A DNA stretch of 64,000 nucleotides from Maricaulis sp. (GTDB taxonomy: Bacteria > Pseudomonadota > Alphaproteobacteria > Caulobacterales > Maricaulaceae): the NCBI RefSeq assembly GCF_030149235.1, contig NZ_JASBRW010000059.1:1-64000 (forward strand), given 5' to 3'. Shown here one piece after another: positions 12,431-22,178 of this stretch. The notes under the pieces were generated by a model that did no database searches, was not told where the DNA came from, and was given only the letters and a program-made list of their open reading frames with translations. The position numbers and the translations under genes were made by a program. Within the stretch, counting starts at the first letter, position 1, and each line of letters begins with the position of its first letter.

Positions 12431-13075
12431 TCAGAAGACCAGTTCGGCCACGCCCCAGAAGGCGGCGGCGGAGGCGGCGATACCGGTGAGCAGGATCAGA
12501 CCGTCATGCGTCGTCAGGCCGATGGCGAGGAAGATCACGCCGAAAGCCGGGATGACCACGCCTCCGGGCACGACAGACGCGACGAACATGGCCAGCGACA
12601 GTAGCACGCACAGGATCGCCACCAGAAACGGCCAGGGCGGGCCCATCATCAGGTTCAGACGCGGGTGAATGAAGCTGTCGAGCCGCTTCAGCCAGGGCCG
12701 GCTCCATTCCAGAGAGCGCTCGAAAAGGCCGCGCGGCACCGTGATCTGCTTCACCCCGCTGGGCAGCCAGAGTGATTGCCGGTTAAAAAGGAATTGCAGC
12801 GAGATCAGCAGGGTCAGCGCTGACATCGTCCAGGTGACGCCGGGGATGGCGCCGATGATGGGCAGGACAGAGATTAGCGCCGGCAAGAGCAGGAGCGGCC
12901 CGTAGGAGCGGTGCGCCAGGGCGTTGAGAATATCACCGACGCACAGGGCCTCATCGCCCTCTTCTCCCGACAAATCATCAAACAGGGTTTCGAGCCGGGC
13001 GGGACGGCCCTTGCCGATCTCGGCCTCACTGTGAAGGCCCGCACCATCGCCGGATTGCTGCTCACTTCCTGCCAA
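12431..13075 (-). CDS. ExoD-like membrane protein
   Basis: About 214 residues if the TTG at 13075 is used; the track start at 13132 overlaps the upstream CPBP gene by 38 bp, and the true start is uncertain. The conserved stretch VGDILNALAHRSYGPLLLLP, then PIIGAIPG and a VPGGVVIPAFG hairpin, matches the ExoD family, first found to affect exopolysaccharide production and alkaline stress in rhizobia. Four or five membrane helices are present. The gene follows the CPBP protease closely and sits inside the membrane protein cluster. Confidence 0.83.
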   Translation of the reverse strand: MAGSEQQSGDGAGLHSEAEIGKGRPARLETLFDDLSGEEGDEALCVGDILNALAHRSYGPLLLLPALISVLPIIGAIPGVTWTMSALTLLISLQFLFNRQSLWLPSGVKQITVPRGLFERSLEWSRPWLKRLDSFIHPRLNLMMGPPWPFLVAILCVLLSLAMFVASVVPGGVVIPAFGVIFLAIGLTTHDGLILLTGIAASAAAFWGVAELVF

Positions 13076-13094
13076 GAACGGTCCCGTCTCCTGT

Positions 13095-14108
13095 CTAGCT
13101 GCGCCGGCGGCGCAAGAGGATCGCCGCCACAATTGCCAGTGTTAGCATGACCGCGAGCTGGGTGAAGAGTTCCGGCGTCACCGGGATTGTTCCGTCCTCG
13201 GCCATGCCGGTCGACTCGTTGAGCACCTCAGCAAACAGGCCGAGCCATTCCACATCCGGTTCCGCCAGCATCGCCACGCCAAGCCCTGTGGTCAGGATGG
13301 ACACGTTGAAACCGCTATGCACGCCGCTCGCCCCGGCTATGGAGCGCTCTTTCCAGGCCAGGACCGACAGGAAGAGACCGGTCGCGGCGATCCCGCCCAG
13401 CGCAATGGAACCGGAGGCGATGCCCATGGACAGAACATGCGCGTGCAGCAGACCGAAGACGATCGAGTTGACGAAAATGGCCGGCATCATGCCGCTGCGC
13501 GCGGCCAGCGAGGACATCATCCAGCCGCGGAAGGTGACTTCCTCGACGGTGGCCTGGAACATGAACAGTCCGGCGACGATCAGCAGAGGCACGAACAGGG
13601 CCGGCTCACCGAGCCGGGAATAGTCGAGATTATCGAGGTCCGGCATATCCGAGGGCGTCGTCCCCGCCAGTTCTGTCAATGCAAAGGCCACCATGCCGAG
13701 CGTGAAGGCGATAACGACACCACCGAGAAAGCCCAGCGCATAGCGTTTGATCCAACCGCGGCCGCCCAGACCAATCGTGGCCAGTGAGCGCTTCTCCCGC
13801 ACCCGCGTCCAGATCAGCGTGACCCCGCCCCACACCGCGAACTGACCCAGCAGGGCGTAGAGCAGCGCCTTGCCCATCATCGGCCCCTCGAGCAGGGCCG
13901 CCGGATCATCGATTTCTCCGCCGGCCTCGACGATCGCAATGATAACGAAGGTGATCACCGGAACCAGGGAGGCCAGGGTCGCGATGGCGAAGAACATCAA
14001 CTGGACCAGAGACGTCGCCCAGGCCGGACCGAGCTTGGCGTGAGCCGGAATGGGGGCGAAGGCCGGCTCACCGGGCCAGGTCTGGCTATCCTCTGCGGGG
14101 GTCGACAT
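13095..14108 (-). CDS. CPBP family intramembrane metalloprotease
   Basis: 337 residues with about eight hydrophobic helices. The C-terminal half carries the CAAX/bacteriocin-processing signature: an EExxxR motif in TVEEVTFRGWM and a second motif, FGLLHAH, giving the Glu and His residues thought to hold the metal. Family members cleave or protect membrane peptides; some act in bacteriocin self-immunity. It lies between the ExoD-like gene and paralogue 4, so it could process a local membrane protein, but that is speculation. Confidence 0.88.
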   Translation of the reverse strand: MSTPAEDSQTWPGEPAFAPIPAHAKLGPAWATSLVQLMFFAIATLASLVPVITFVIIAIVEAGGEIDDPAALLEGPMMGKALLYALLGQFAVWGGVTLIWTRVREKRSLATIGLGGRGWIKRYALGFLGGVVIAFTLGMVAFALTELAGTTPSDMPDLDNLDYSRLGEPALFVPLLIVAGLFMFQATVEEVTFRGWMMSSLAARSGMMPAIFVNSIVFGLLHAHVLSMGIASGSIALGGIAATGLFLSVLAWKERSIAGASGVHSGFNVSILTTGLGVAMLAEPDVEWLGLFAEVLNESTGMAEDGTIPVTPELFTQLAVMLTLAIVAAILLRRRRS

Positions 14109-14146
14109 CAGGGGTACTCCAGGTAACGCGATTGATTGACAGAATA

Positions 14147-14170
14147 CGGCCCGGCTATCGAGCCGGGCCG
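14147..14170 (-). terminator. Strong GC hairpin after the 14191 gene, probable terminator
   Basis: A perfect 10-bp stem, CGGCCCGGCT/AGCCGGGCCG, with a 4-base loop lies 20 bp past the stop of the paralogue 4 gene and before the CPBP start. On the minus strand it is followed by TATTCTGTC, a weak U-tract, so termination may be partial. Confidence 0.55.
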
Positions 14171-14190
14171 CATGTTACTGGGCGAGACGA

Positions 14191-15246
14191 TCAGCCTTCG
14201 CTCGGGCTGGCACCGGCCGGGTGATCGGCACCGAGCACCGGGGCATCCTCTTCCGGAGCCTCGCCGCCAGCGCGGTGACGCACGGCGTTATAGGCGCCGA
14301 CGCCATGCCAGAAGCCCTCGAGTACGATCTGCAGCAGATACATCAGCGTGCCGCCGATCGCCATCGGGATATAGACAGACGGCTCCGAAAGGGTCGACTG
14401 CAGGGTGGCAAACACTTCCTCCACGGTCGGTTCCGCACCTTGCGCCAGGTGAGTGAATTCCTCGATCACCGGCATCATCGCTCCCAGGAAGCCGAGCTCA
14501 AGCACAAAGCCGAGAAGGCTGCCGAAAATGAGCGAGAGAATGAGTACGATGATGTAGGACAGAAGGGTCGGGAAGAAGACGCCGTCGGTCGCTTCCCAGC
14601 TTTCGAAGAAGCGGAATTTGCTGTCATGCACCGTTAGCGCCGGAGCCACGGACAGCTTGACGGCGATAAATATGACCGACAGCAATACCCCGAGGAAACC
14701 CAGGAACATGACGAGACCGAAGCCGATCCCGCCGGCCATGGAATTGTCTCCGCTGGCCGCCAGCATGCCGCCGCCGGCAACACCGAAGGTCACCAATGCC
14801 ATGATCACACCGATATACATGGCGATACCGACTGCAATGTAGAGCAGGTTGACGCCGAGCAGACGAAACTCATCGCTGCCCAGGCGCAACGGGATCACAG
14901 CCGCCATGGGGCGACGGGTCAGGAAACGCATCCAGGCGCCCTGGAAAGACAGGCTGGCCAATATTCCGAGAATGGCGCCCCAGCTGGCACTGGCCAGCAG
15001 GGTGAAGATCGCCGTGAGAATACCCATGGCCGCCTCTTCATCCGAGACGCTGCCATTCTCCAGCTCGATAATTGTGGTGATGAATTCCTGGTAGGACGGG
15101 AGCAGAAAGGCCAGGACCAGGCCGACAATCGCCCCGCCGACCAAGATCTGCCACAGGGCGATCCATAAAACACCGGCCGGGTTTTCCCCGAAGCGTTTGA
15201 AAAACCAGAAAATACCGCTGCCGATATCAAATTTTCGATCACTCAT
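14191..15246 (-). CDS. Multi-pass membrane protein, paralogue 4
   Basis: 351 residues from the ATG at 15246, with GGGGGA upstream. The family layout is clear: a Trp-rich first helix (PAGVLWIALWQILVGG), the signature FLTRRPMAAVIPLRLGSDEF, and several further helices with Gly-rich segments. A loop near the C-terminus (AQGAEPTVEEVFATLQS) and an acidic tail extend beyond the other copies. A hairpin terminator follows. Function unknown. Confidence 0.82.
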   Translation of the reverse strand: MSDRKFDIGSGIFWFFKRFGENPAGVLWIALWQILVGGAIVGLVLAFLLPSYQEFITTIIELENGSVSDEEAAMGILTAIFTLLASASWGAILGILASLSFQGAWMRFLTRRPMAAVIPLRLGSDEFRLLGVNLLYIAVGIAMYIGVIMALVTFGVAGGGMLAASGDNSMAGGIGFGLVMFLGFLGVLLSVIFIAVKLSVAPALTVHDSKFRFFESWEATDGVFFPTLLSYIIVLILSLIFGSLLGFVLELGFLGAMMPVIEEFTHLAQGAEPTVEEVFATLQSTLSEPSVYIPMAIGGTLMYLLQIVLEGFWHGVGAYNAVRHRAGGEAPEEDAPVLGADHPAGASPSEG

Positions 15247-15343
15247 GGCGTCCCCCACTACCGAAACATGTGTTGCGGGCAGTTTCGCCGATCCGGTCGA
15301 AAACAAAAGGGGGAATTCGCGAAAGCCTGTCCCGCGCCCGCTC

Positions 15344-16267
15344 CTATTCCGGCGCGGCCACGCGCTGACGGTAGATATAGGCGTAGAGACCAGACATCAC
15401 CGGATAGTTGAGAAACGCCATCAAGCCGAACCAGCGGATATATTCGCCATAGCGCTGGAAACCTGCCGGCTGTTCCATGGTGTCTCCAATGGTCACCGTC
15501 GAGCTCAACAAGCGCTCGCCATTGATCATGCCGATGAGCTCGTACAGGCCGACCTGGAGCAGTAGAAGCGGCAAGGTGGTCAGCAGGATCGCAGCGGCAA
15601 TCCGCCAGGCCTGGCCCTTGGACAGCGGCCAGATCCGCATGACCTGGATCTCGCCCTTGTCGATCGTCGCCGGCAGCGCCAGGGACAAGCGCGCGGTCAG
15701 CCAGGTCATCACGGCAAGGCAGCCCACGCCGATCAGGATGACAAACCCCCAATCCATCGCTGTCAGATAGGCGGTGGCTTCAACCAGGTCGAAACCGGAG
15801 GCTTCCGGGTCCACGCCGGCCCGTTCAAGCGATCCGCCGACAATCGAGCTGAAAAAGGCCAGCCAGAACATGCCCACCAGAACCGCGACGATCAGCGTGA
15901 ACAGCACGACCAGCACGCTGACGATGAAGACGCGGAACTCATCCGCTCCGACCTTGAGATGCAGCCAGCCGCCATAATCACCGCGTACGGCCATGCGGAA
16001 CATGGACGAGGTGAAGGAGATCTGGGTGACGAAATTGATCAGGGTGAGACCGAAAGCGAGCGTTGCCAGCGCATCATTATGGGTACCGTCCGGCCCGATC
16101 TGCATCAGGAGCACCAGAATGGCGGCCTGGGTCAGTGTGAACGGCAGGGCCGCCAGGATGGCCGGGCGCCAGTGCGAGATGAAAAAGGCATAGGCCGCAG
16201 CGACACTTTGCAGGATCGGCACGGGTGTCGGATTCAACGGCGTCGGGGTCTGGGCGTTCGCGTTCAT
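15344..16267 (-). CDS. Multi-pass membrane protein, paralogue 5
   Basis: 307 residues from the ATG at 16267, preceded by AGAGAGGTGAC, a good ribosome binding site. A Pro/Thr-rich N-terminus leads into about six helices; the family signature is RMAVRGDYGGWLHLKVGADE. It is the most upstream gene of the membrane protein cluster and diverges from trmFO across 115 bp, so the cluster promoter probably lies there. Function unknown. Confidence 0.8.
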   Translation of the reverse strand: MNANAQTPTPLNPTPVPILQSVAAAYAFFISHWRPAILAALPFTLTQAAILVLLMQIGPDGTHNDALATLAFGLTLINFVTQISFTSSMFRMAVRGDYGGWLHLKVGADEFRVFIVSVLVVLFTLIVAVLVGMFWLAFFSSIVGGSLERAGVDPEASGFDLVEATAYLTAMDWGFVILIGVGCLAVMTWLTARLSLALPATIDKGEIQVMRIWPLSKGQAWRIAAAILLTTLPLLLLQVGLYELIGMINGERLLSSTVTIGDTMEQPAGFQRYGEYIRWFGLMAFLNYPVMSGLYAYIYRQRVAAPE

Positions 16268-16349
16268 GTCACCTCTCTTTGCCCCGTTAAATAGACGGGG
16301 CGGCCGGGAGGCAAGATGTCAGGTCAGTGTGCCGCGGACACAACGTGCG

Positions 16350-16374
16350 GGGACGCTTGACTAAACCGCGTCCC
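16350..16374. repeat. Inverted repeat just upstream of trmFO
   Basis: GGGACGC and GCGTCCC are separated by 11 bases containing TTGACT. The repeat ends 8 bp before the trmFO ATG. It could be an operator or a hairpin in the 5' leader. Confidence 0.4.
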
Positions 16375-16382
16375 GGATCGAT

Positions 16383-17801
16383 ATGCCGGGCATGACACAT
16401 TCAGACATCAAACCTGTACACGTTATCGGCGGCGGCATGGCCGGTTCCGAGGCCGCCTGGCAGCTTGCGAGAGCCGGCGTACCCGTCATCCTGCACGAGA
16501 TGCGCGGCGTGAAGGAAACCGAGGCTCACAAGACCGACGGCCTGGCCGAGCTGGTGTGCTCCAACTCCTTCCGCTCGGATGACCACCAGACCAATGCGGT
16601 CGGCCTGTTGCATGAGGAGATGCGCCGCTGCAATTCGATCATCATGGCAGAGGGCGACAATCACCGCCTGCCGGCCGGCGGAGCACTCGCGGTCGATCGC
16701 GACCGCTTCTCCGAGGCGGTCACCAGGCGGCTGACGGACCACCCGCTGGTCACCATCGAGCGTGAGGAAATCCCGGCCCTGCCGCCGGAAGACTGGGACA
16801 GCGTCATTATTGCCACCGGCCCCCTCACCTCGGAAAGCCTGTCGGAAGCCATCCTCAAGGAGACGGGCGAAGGCGAACTGGCTTTTTTCGATGCCATCGC
16901 GCCGGTGCTCTATCGCGACAGCATCAATATGGAAAAGGCCTGGTTCCAGTCGCGCTATGACAAGGGCGAGACCGAGGCCGACCGGACCGCCTATCTCAAC
17001 TGCCCGATGGATGAGGAGCAGTACAATGCCTTCATTGATGCCCTGATTGCCGGCGACAAGACCGAGTTCAAGGAGTGGGAAGAGAACACGCCCTATTTTG
17101 AAGGCTGCCTTCCCATTGAAGTCATGGCCGAGCGCGGCCGCGAAACCCTGCGTCACGGCCCGATGAAACCGGTCGGCCTCACCAATCCGCATCAGCCGGA
17201 CATCAAGCCGCACGCCATTGTACAGCTGCGCCAGGACAATTCCCTGGGCACGCTATTCAATCTGGTCGGCTTCCAGACCAAGCTGAAATACGGCGCCCAA
17301 GGCGATATTTTCCGTATGATCCCGGGTCTGGAAGAGGCGCGTTTCGCACGCCTTGGCGGCATCCATCGCAACACCTTCCTCAACTCGCCCAAACTGCTGG
17401 ATAAGCAGCTACGCCTTAAATCCCAGCCGCGCCTGCGCTTTGCCGGTCAGCTGATCGGTGTGGAGGGCTATATTGAAAGCGCCTCCATGGGGCTCCTGGC
17501 CGGCCGTTTTGCTGCGGCAGAGCGTCTCGGCCATTCGATCAGCCCACCGCCGGAGACCACAGCGCTCGGCGCCTTGATTGAACATGTCACCGGTGGACAT
17601 CTCGATGCCGGCAAGGGCTCCTTCCAGCCGATGAATGTCAATTTCGGTCTCTTCCCGCAAATGCAGGCCCCCAGCCGGGACGAAGACGGCAATCGCATTC
17701 GCGGCAAAGCGAAAAGCGTGGCCAAAAAGAAGCTGATGTCGGCCCGCGCACTGGATGATCTGGCAAACTGGTTGCCCGAAAATACCGCAATAGTTGCATA
17801 A
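16383..17801 (+). CDS. trmFO: TrmFO, folate-dependent tRNA uracil-54 C5-methyltransferase
   Basis: 472 residues (469 if the ATG at 16392 is used). The N-terminal FAD-binding motif [16 protein letters not shown] and the GidA-like [16 protein letters not shown] and RIRGKAKS segments identify TrmFO rather than MnmG, which is longer. The enzyme uses 5,10-methylenetetrahydrofolate and FADH2 to make m5U54 in the T-loop of tRNAs, replacing the SAM-dependent TrmA. It is divergent from the membrane protein cluster. Confidence 0.97.
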   Translation: MPGMTHSDIKPVHVIGGGMAGSEAAWQLARAGVPVILHEMRGVKETEAHKTDGLAELVCSNSFRSDDHQTNAVGLLHEEMRRCNSIIMAEGDNHRLPAGGALAVDRDRFSEAVTRRLTDHPLVTIEREEIPALPPEDWDSVIIATGPLTSESLSEAILKETGEGELAFFDAIAPVLYRDSINMEKAWFQSRYDKGETEADRTAYLNCPMDEEQYNAFIDALIAGDKTEFKEWEENTPYFEGCLPIEVMAERGRETLRHGPMKPVGLTNPHQPDIKPHAIVQLRQDNSLGTLFNLVGFQTKLKYGAQGDIFRMIPGLEEARFARLGGIHRNTFLNSPKLLDKQLRLKSQPRLRFAGQLIGVEGYIESASMGLLAGRFAAAERLGHSISPPPETTALGALIEHVTGGHLDAGKGSFQPMNVNFGLFPQMQAPSRDEDGNRIRGKAKSVAKKKLMSARALDDLANWLPENTAIVA

Positions 17802-17874
17802 ATTTATTTCTAGCACCTGACATTGCACCCCTCAGGATTTGGGGTATCGTCCCACCGCTAGTTGGGGGGATTCC

Positions 17875-19824
17875 ATGTCCAAATTCTTCGTTGCTGCCGC
17901 TGCCCTGTTTGCGGCCCTGATGATCAATCCGGCCACGTCTGCCTTGCAGGCCCCGCCGCCGCTGGAAGATTTCGCGCGCCTGCCGCACATGGCGATGGTG
18001 CAGATCTCGCCTGACGGCCAGAAACTGGCATTCATCAGCACCGTCAACGGCAATCGCTCACTCAACGTCCGCGATATTGCCGCGCGCCGGGACCGTGGCG
18101 TCAACATTGCCAGTATTCGCCCGCAGCGCATTGTCTGGGGCAATAATAGCCGGCTTTTGCTATCGGGCAGCGAGGCGCAGGAATATGACGAGGTTCGCGG
18201 CACCGTCGATTTCTCCGCCGTCCTCAGCTTCGATCTCGACAATGATTTCGAGTTCCGCCAGCTGCTGCGCAATTCCGGCCGCACGGGCGACAATTATTTC
18301 CTCGGCCGTATTCTCGGCGTCGACCGGGTCAATAATCGCGCTTTCATTCCGGCCTTCGACCGCCAGGACCGGTATGACCTCCTCGCCGCCAATTTTGGCG
18401 ACCGCGGCGTTGGTACGGTGGGTCAGGGCACACCGACAACCCGAGACTGGGTGATCGACGAGAACGGTGAGCCCGTGGCCCGGGTGGAATACTCCAATAC
18501 GGACAACCGCCAGCGCCTCATGGTGCGGCAGGGCGAGGACTGGGTCACGGTGCAGGACATCGAGAACGCGACCCAGATCACCTTCAGCGCCTGGGGGCTA
18601 CTGCCGGACGGCAATCTTGCCGTGACCTTCTACGCCACCACGGAAACCGGCGCACACACGCTCGGCCTGTTCGCGGTCTCGCTGGAAAACGGGGAGGTTC
18701 TTCGGCCGGTCTTCCAGAGCGACGAGTATGACGTCGATGGCATCATCGAGGACCCCTACACCAACCGCACGATCGGTGTGACCTATGATCACGCCTTCAC
18801 CCGTACGGTCTGGTTCGACGAGGAAATCGCCAATTATCAGAGCGCGCTGGCAGGGGCCTTTCCCGATTACCAGGTCACCATCCTGAACTGGTCGCAGGAT
18901 CGCTCTCGCTTCATTCTCAGCGTCGAGAACGAGCGCAATGCGCCCTTGTTCTTCATGTATGACGTCAATAGCGGACAGGTCGCGCTCGTCGGCAGCCCCT
19001 ATGGCCAGCTCGGCAATGCCAATCTCCCGGCCCGCAATTATATTGCCTTTGACGCGCGCGATGGCACCAAGGTCTACGCTTATGTGACCCAGCCGGAAGG
19101 CGAAGGCCCCTTCCCGACCGTCGTCCTGCCGCATGGCGGTCCGGCCTCGCGTGATGTCGGCGGTTTCGATTATCTCGCCCACTTCCTAGCCACGCGTGGC
19201 TATGCGGTGATCCAGCCCAATTTCCGCGGCTCTTCCGGTTATGGCGCTGCCTGGGAAGTGGCGGGCTACGGGCAGTGGGGTACCGGCGTGATGCAGCACG
19301 ACGTCACCGACGCCCTCGCCGCCATGGTGGAGAGCGGTGTCGCCGATCCGGACCGGGCCTGCATCATGGGATGGAGCTATGGCGGCTATTCTGCCCTCGC
19401 CGGCGCGGCTTTCACGCCAGACCTCTACCAGTGCGCTATTTCCATTGCCGGTGTCGGCGATGTGCCGGCCATGTTGCGCTATTCACGCGAACGCTTTGGC
19501 CGCACCCACTGGTCCTACGCTTATTGGTCAGAGGCCATGACGGGCAATGAGGACCTCGACAGTATGAGCGTGCTGAGCGAGGTCTCGCCGCGGCAGAATG
19601 CCGATCAGATCACGGCGCCGGTGCTACTCATCCATGGCGATGACGACAGCGTAGTGCCCGAATCGCAGAGCCGCTTCATGGAACGCGCGCTGCGCCGGGC
19701 CGGCGTCCCTGTAACCTATATCGAGCTAGAAGGCGGCGGACACAGCCTCGTCGACAACGAGGCCATGCGCCTGCAATTCATGGCCGAGATCGAACGCTTC
19801 CTCGCCGAGCATATCGGCGAGTAA
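17875..19824 (+). CDS. S9 family prolyl oligopeptidase-like peptidase, exported
   Basis: 649 residues from the ATG at 17875, chosen for the GGGGGGA upstream and the signal peptide that follows (KFFVAAAALFAALMINPATS). The first ~380 residues form a propeller-like domain opening with ISPDGQKLAFIST. The C-terminal alpha/beta hydrolase has LPHGGPASRD, the nucleophile motif GWSYGGYSAL, an Asp in HGDDDSVV and a His in EGGGHSL, so the triad is complete. It probably degrades short peptides in the periplasm. It is a different subgroup from the S9 protein at 1-1743. Confidence 0.95.
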   Translation: MSKFFVAAAALFAALMINPATSALQAPPPLEDFARLPHMAMVQISPDGQKLAFISTVNGNRSLNVRDIAARRDRGVNIASIRPQRIVWGNNSRLLLSGSEAQEYDEVRGTVDFSAVLSFDLDNDFEFRQLLRNSGRTGDNYFLGRILGVDRVNNRAFIPAFDRQDRYDLLAANFGDRGVGTVGQGTPTTRDWVIDENGEPVARVEYSNTDNRQRLMVRQGEDWVTVQDIENATQITFSAWGLLPDGNLAVTFYATTETGAHTLGLFAVSLENGEVLRPVFQSDEYDVDGIIEDPYTNRTIGVTYDHAFTRTVWFDEEIANYQSALAGAFPDYQVTILNWSQDRSRFILSVENERNAPLFFMYDVNSGQVALVGSPYGQLGNANLPARNYIAFDARDGTKVYAYVTQPEGEGPFPTVVLPHGGPASRDVGGFDYLAHFLATRGYAVIQPNFRGSSGYGAAWEVAGYGQWGTGVMQHDVTDALAAMVESGVADPDRACIMGWSYGGYSALAGAAFTPDLYQCAISIAGVGDVPAMLRYSRERFGRTHWSYAYWSEAMTGNEDLDSMSVLSEVSPRQNADQITAPVLLIHGDDDSVVPESQSRFMERALRRAGVPVTYIELEGGGHSLVDNEAMRLQFMAEIERFLAEHIGE

Positions 19825-19835
19825 GCGGGTCGGTC

Positions 19836-20531
19836 TTACCAGTTCAGGTCTTCGCCACTGATGTGGAAGAAGCGGCCGCTCATGGCTGGCTGGTTGAAGG
19901 CACGGGCAATCAGGTCGAGCTGGGCGGATACGCTTTCCGGCGCGGTCATCAGACCGTTGGGGCCGCCCATATCGGTGCGGACCCAGCCCGGGTGCAGGAT
20001 CAGGACGACAATGTCACGATCTTTCAGGTCGAGGCTGAGAGACTTGCCGATGGCATTGAGCGCCGCCTTGGAGGCGCGATAGCCATAGGCACCGCCGCTG
20101 GTATTGTCCGCGATCGACCCCATGCGGCTCGATTGCAGGGCGATGATTTTCATCTCCGACGCCGCGACCTGATCGGCAAAGGCTTCAGCCAGCGCCAGCG
20201 GGGCGATGGAGTTCACCGTCATTTCGGTGACCATGTCGGCATTGGCCGCTCCGCCGAAACCCCGCGTGCTCGGCGCCATCATGCCGGCATTGGCGAACAG
20301 GAGATCAATCGGTCCATCGACGCGCTGGGCCAGAGCGGCTGCCGCGCCGAGATCGGCTGCGTCATAGGTTTCAAGGGTCAGACGGCCATCACCCGGGTCA
20401 AGCGCCTTGAGCTCGCTGGCTGCATCGGGATTGCGGCATGCCGCCGTGATCGTCCAGCCGCGTTCAAGCAGTTGCCGGGTATGTTCCAGGCCCAGACCGC
20501 GATTGGCGCCGGTGATCAAAGCATGGGGCAT
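19836..20531 (-). CDS. Short-chain dehydrogenase/reductase
   Basis: 231 residues, the usual size for a classical SDR. The cofactor motif is TGANRGLGLEH (TGxxxGxG), followed by NAG at the end of strand 4 and the catalytic YGYRASKAALN (YxxxK). It resembles the C-factor (CsgA)-type SDRs. The ribosome binding site is AGGAGA. It ends 11 bp from the convergent S9 gene. The substrate is unknown. Confidence 0.92.
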   Translation of the reverse strand: MPHALITGANRGLGLEHTRQLLERGWTITAACRNPDAASELKALDPGDGRLTLETYDAADLGAAAALAQRVDGPIDLLFANAGMMAPSTRGFGGAANADMVTEMTVNSIAPLALAEAFADQVAASEMKIIALQSSRMGSIADNTSGGAYGYRASKAALNAIGKSLSLDLKDRDIVVLILHPGWVRTDMGGPNGLMTAPESVSAQLDLIARAFNQPAMSGRFFHISGEDLNW

Positions 20532-20609
20532 GTCGTGTCTCCTGTCTCGATTCCGTCACAACCTATTCCAATTCCGCCGCTTGTCAGCCTTTTGTACAGT
20601 GAAGCCGGT

Positions 20610-21425
20610 CTAGCGCCCGGTCAGGGAGAGCCAGCTCAGGCGCAGCTGACGCACCAGAAGCGGCGGTTCGGCGCCAGTCTGGAACGGGTTGGCGGGCAGT
20701 CGCTTGAGATAACCCGGGACCAGGCGGACATAGCCCAGAGCGGGGACCGCTTCGGCCGGCAGGGCGCCAAATGCCGACAGGGTGTCAAGCTCGGCATGAA
20801 TAACCGCACGCACATCCTCCAGCGCCGGGCCGATCAGGTTTCCACCCAGGCCTTGGGCCAGCATGGCGGCACTGCCCCCGGCCTCGGTTAGAGTATCACC
20901 GGCCAGCGGCGCGCGGCCAATCTGTGCCCGGTGCGGGAAAGCCCGCAACAAGCCGGTCAGCCCCCAGGCCCGCCCGGCACTCCGGCTCAGCGCGCCGTCC
21001 ACCGCGACTTCGCTGGCGCCCAAGGCGAGACGCATCAGTCGTCCCGATGTCCGGTCAACATAGGCGATGAGATCACCCAGATCGGTGAAGGGCCGCGCCG
21101 TCACATCGTCGAGCCGCGCTGCAATCATGTCGAGCAGGTCTTCCCTGGACAGAAGGCCGGTCAGCCCGGCCAACCCTTCGGTCACATCATGACGGCGCAC
21201 CTTGGCCGGATCGGCATAGAGATCCTCGACCGCATCACGCCACCAGGTCAGCTTCATTTCCCCGATCAGGCTCTCCGATGTCGCCTCGGCGATGCGGCCG
21301 ATTTCCTGGTTGAAGGCGTAGAGCACGAACAACCGGTCTCGCAGCTCTGCCGGTGCAAACAGGGCAGCCATGCGCCGATCCGGATCGGACTTTTGTAACA
21401 GGGCGTTGAAATCTTCAGTTGGCAT
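20610..21425 (-). CDS. Squalene/phytoene synthase-like protein (NDUFAF6-like)
   Basis: 271 residues from the ATG at 21425, with AGGAG upstream; the track start at 21455 adds ten residues. FVLYAFNQEIGRIAEA and MKLTWWRDAVEDL match the trans-isoprenyl diphosphate synthase fold, but the usual DxxxD Mg-binding motifs are degenerate, as in NDUFAF6-type relatives that help assemble complex I in mitochondria. In alphaproteobacteria such genes often lie near secF and trmFO; here sodB, a hydrolase and puuD intervene. A carotenoid role is unlikely, since no other carotenoid genes are seen. Confidence 0.85.
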   Translation of the reverse strand: MPTEDFNALLQKSDPDRRMAALFAPAELRDRLFVLYAFNQEIGRIAEATSESLIGEMKLTWWRDAVEDLYADPAKVRRHDVTEGLAGLTGLLSREDLLDMIAARLDDVTARPFTDLGDLIAYVDRTSGRLMRLALGASEVAVDGALSRSAGRAWGLTGLLRAFPHRAQIGRAPLAGDTLTEAGGSAAMLAQGLGGNLIGPALEDVRAVIHAELDTLSAFGALPAEAVPALGYVRLVPGYLKRLPANPFQTGAEPPLLVRQLRLSWLSLTGR

Positions 21426-21523
21426 CAGCTGCTCCTGTGGACAGGCGGCAGCCACACCCCATATGGGAGGGGACGAACCGGCCCTGCCGGACTTTCCCGA
21501 TACTGTTTGCCTGAGAGGTTCCC

Positions 21524-22141
21524 ATGGCTTTCACCCTGCCCGAACTGCCCTACGCCAAAGACGCGCTTGCCCCTCATATCTCCTCGGAGACGCTCGATTT
21601 CCACCATGGGAAGCACCACAATGCATATGTGGGCAAGCTGAACGGCCTGATCGAAGGCACCGATCTGGCTGACAAGAGCCTTGAGGACGTCATCCTGGCC
21701 TCCGCCGGTGACGCGGCCAAGGCGGGCATTTTCAACAATGCTGCACAGATCTGGAACCACACTTTCTATTGGCACTCGATGGCACCTAATGGTGGCGGCG
21801 CACCGACCGGTGAGCTGGCCGAGCTGATCGATCGTGACTTCGGCTCGCTGGACGCGTTCAAGGCGGCCTTCGCGGATGCCGGTGCGACCCAGTTCGGTTC
21901 CGGCTGGGCCTGGCTGGTCCTGGTCAATGGCAAGCTGGAAGTGCGCAAGACCCTGAATGCGGAAACCCCGCTGACCGAGGATGGCGTCACCCCGCTCTTG
22001 ACCATGGATGTCTGGGAGCACGCCTATTATCTCGACTTCCAGAACCGTCGCCCGGACTACATCACCACCTTCCTCGACAAGCTGGTGAACTGGGACTTTG
22101 CCGCGGCCAACCTGGCGAGCGCCAAGCAAGCCGCCGCATAA
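21524..22141 (+). CDS. sodB: Superoxide dismutase, Fe type
   Basis: 205 residues. Metal ligands are visible in order: His in [12 protein letters not shown], His in [11 protein letters not shown], and Asp and His in [11 protein letters not shown]. The [10 protein letters not shown] and FGSGWAWLV segments are typical of the iron form, as is the lack of a signal peptide. It converts superoxide to peroxide and oxygen in the cytoplasm. GAGAGG lies upstream of the ATG. It is followed by a serine hydrolase gene after 77 bp containing a long hairpin. Confidence 0.97.
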   Translation: MAFTLPELPYAKDALAPHISSETLDFHHGKHHNAYVGKLNGLIEGTDLADKSLEDVILASAGDAAKAGIFNNAAQIWNHTFYWHSMAPNGGGAPTGELAELIDRDFGSLDAFKAAFADAGATQFGSGWAWLVLVNGKLEVRKTLNAETPLTEDGVTPLLTMDVWEHAYYLDFQNRRPDYITTFLDKLVNWDFAAANLASAKQAAA

Positions 22142-22178
22142 GTCAAGAATAGGTCGCCAAGACCCGACTTGCGCTCTA

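Noticed and set aside
12431-13132. Track start at 13132 for the ExoD-like gene
   Set aside because: It would overlap the CPBP gene by 38 bp and add residues not seen in the family; a TTG at 13075 fits better, though uncertain.
20610-21425. Carotenoid or hopanoid biosynthesis role for the phytoene-synthase-like gene
   Set aside because: The catalytic Asp motifs are degenerate and no other pathway genes are present.
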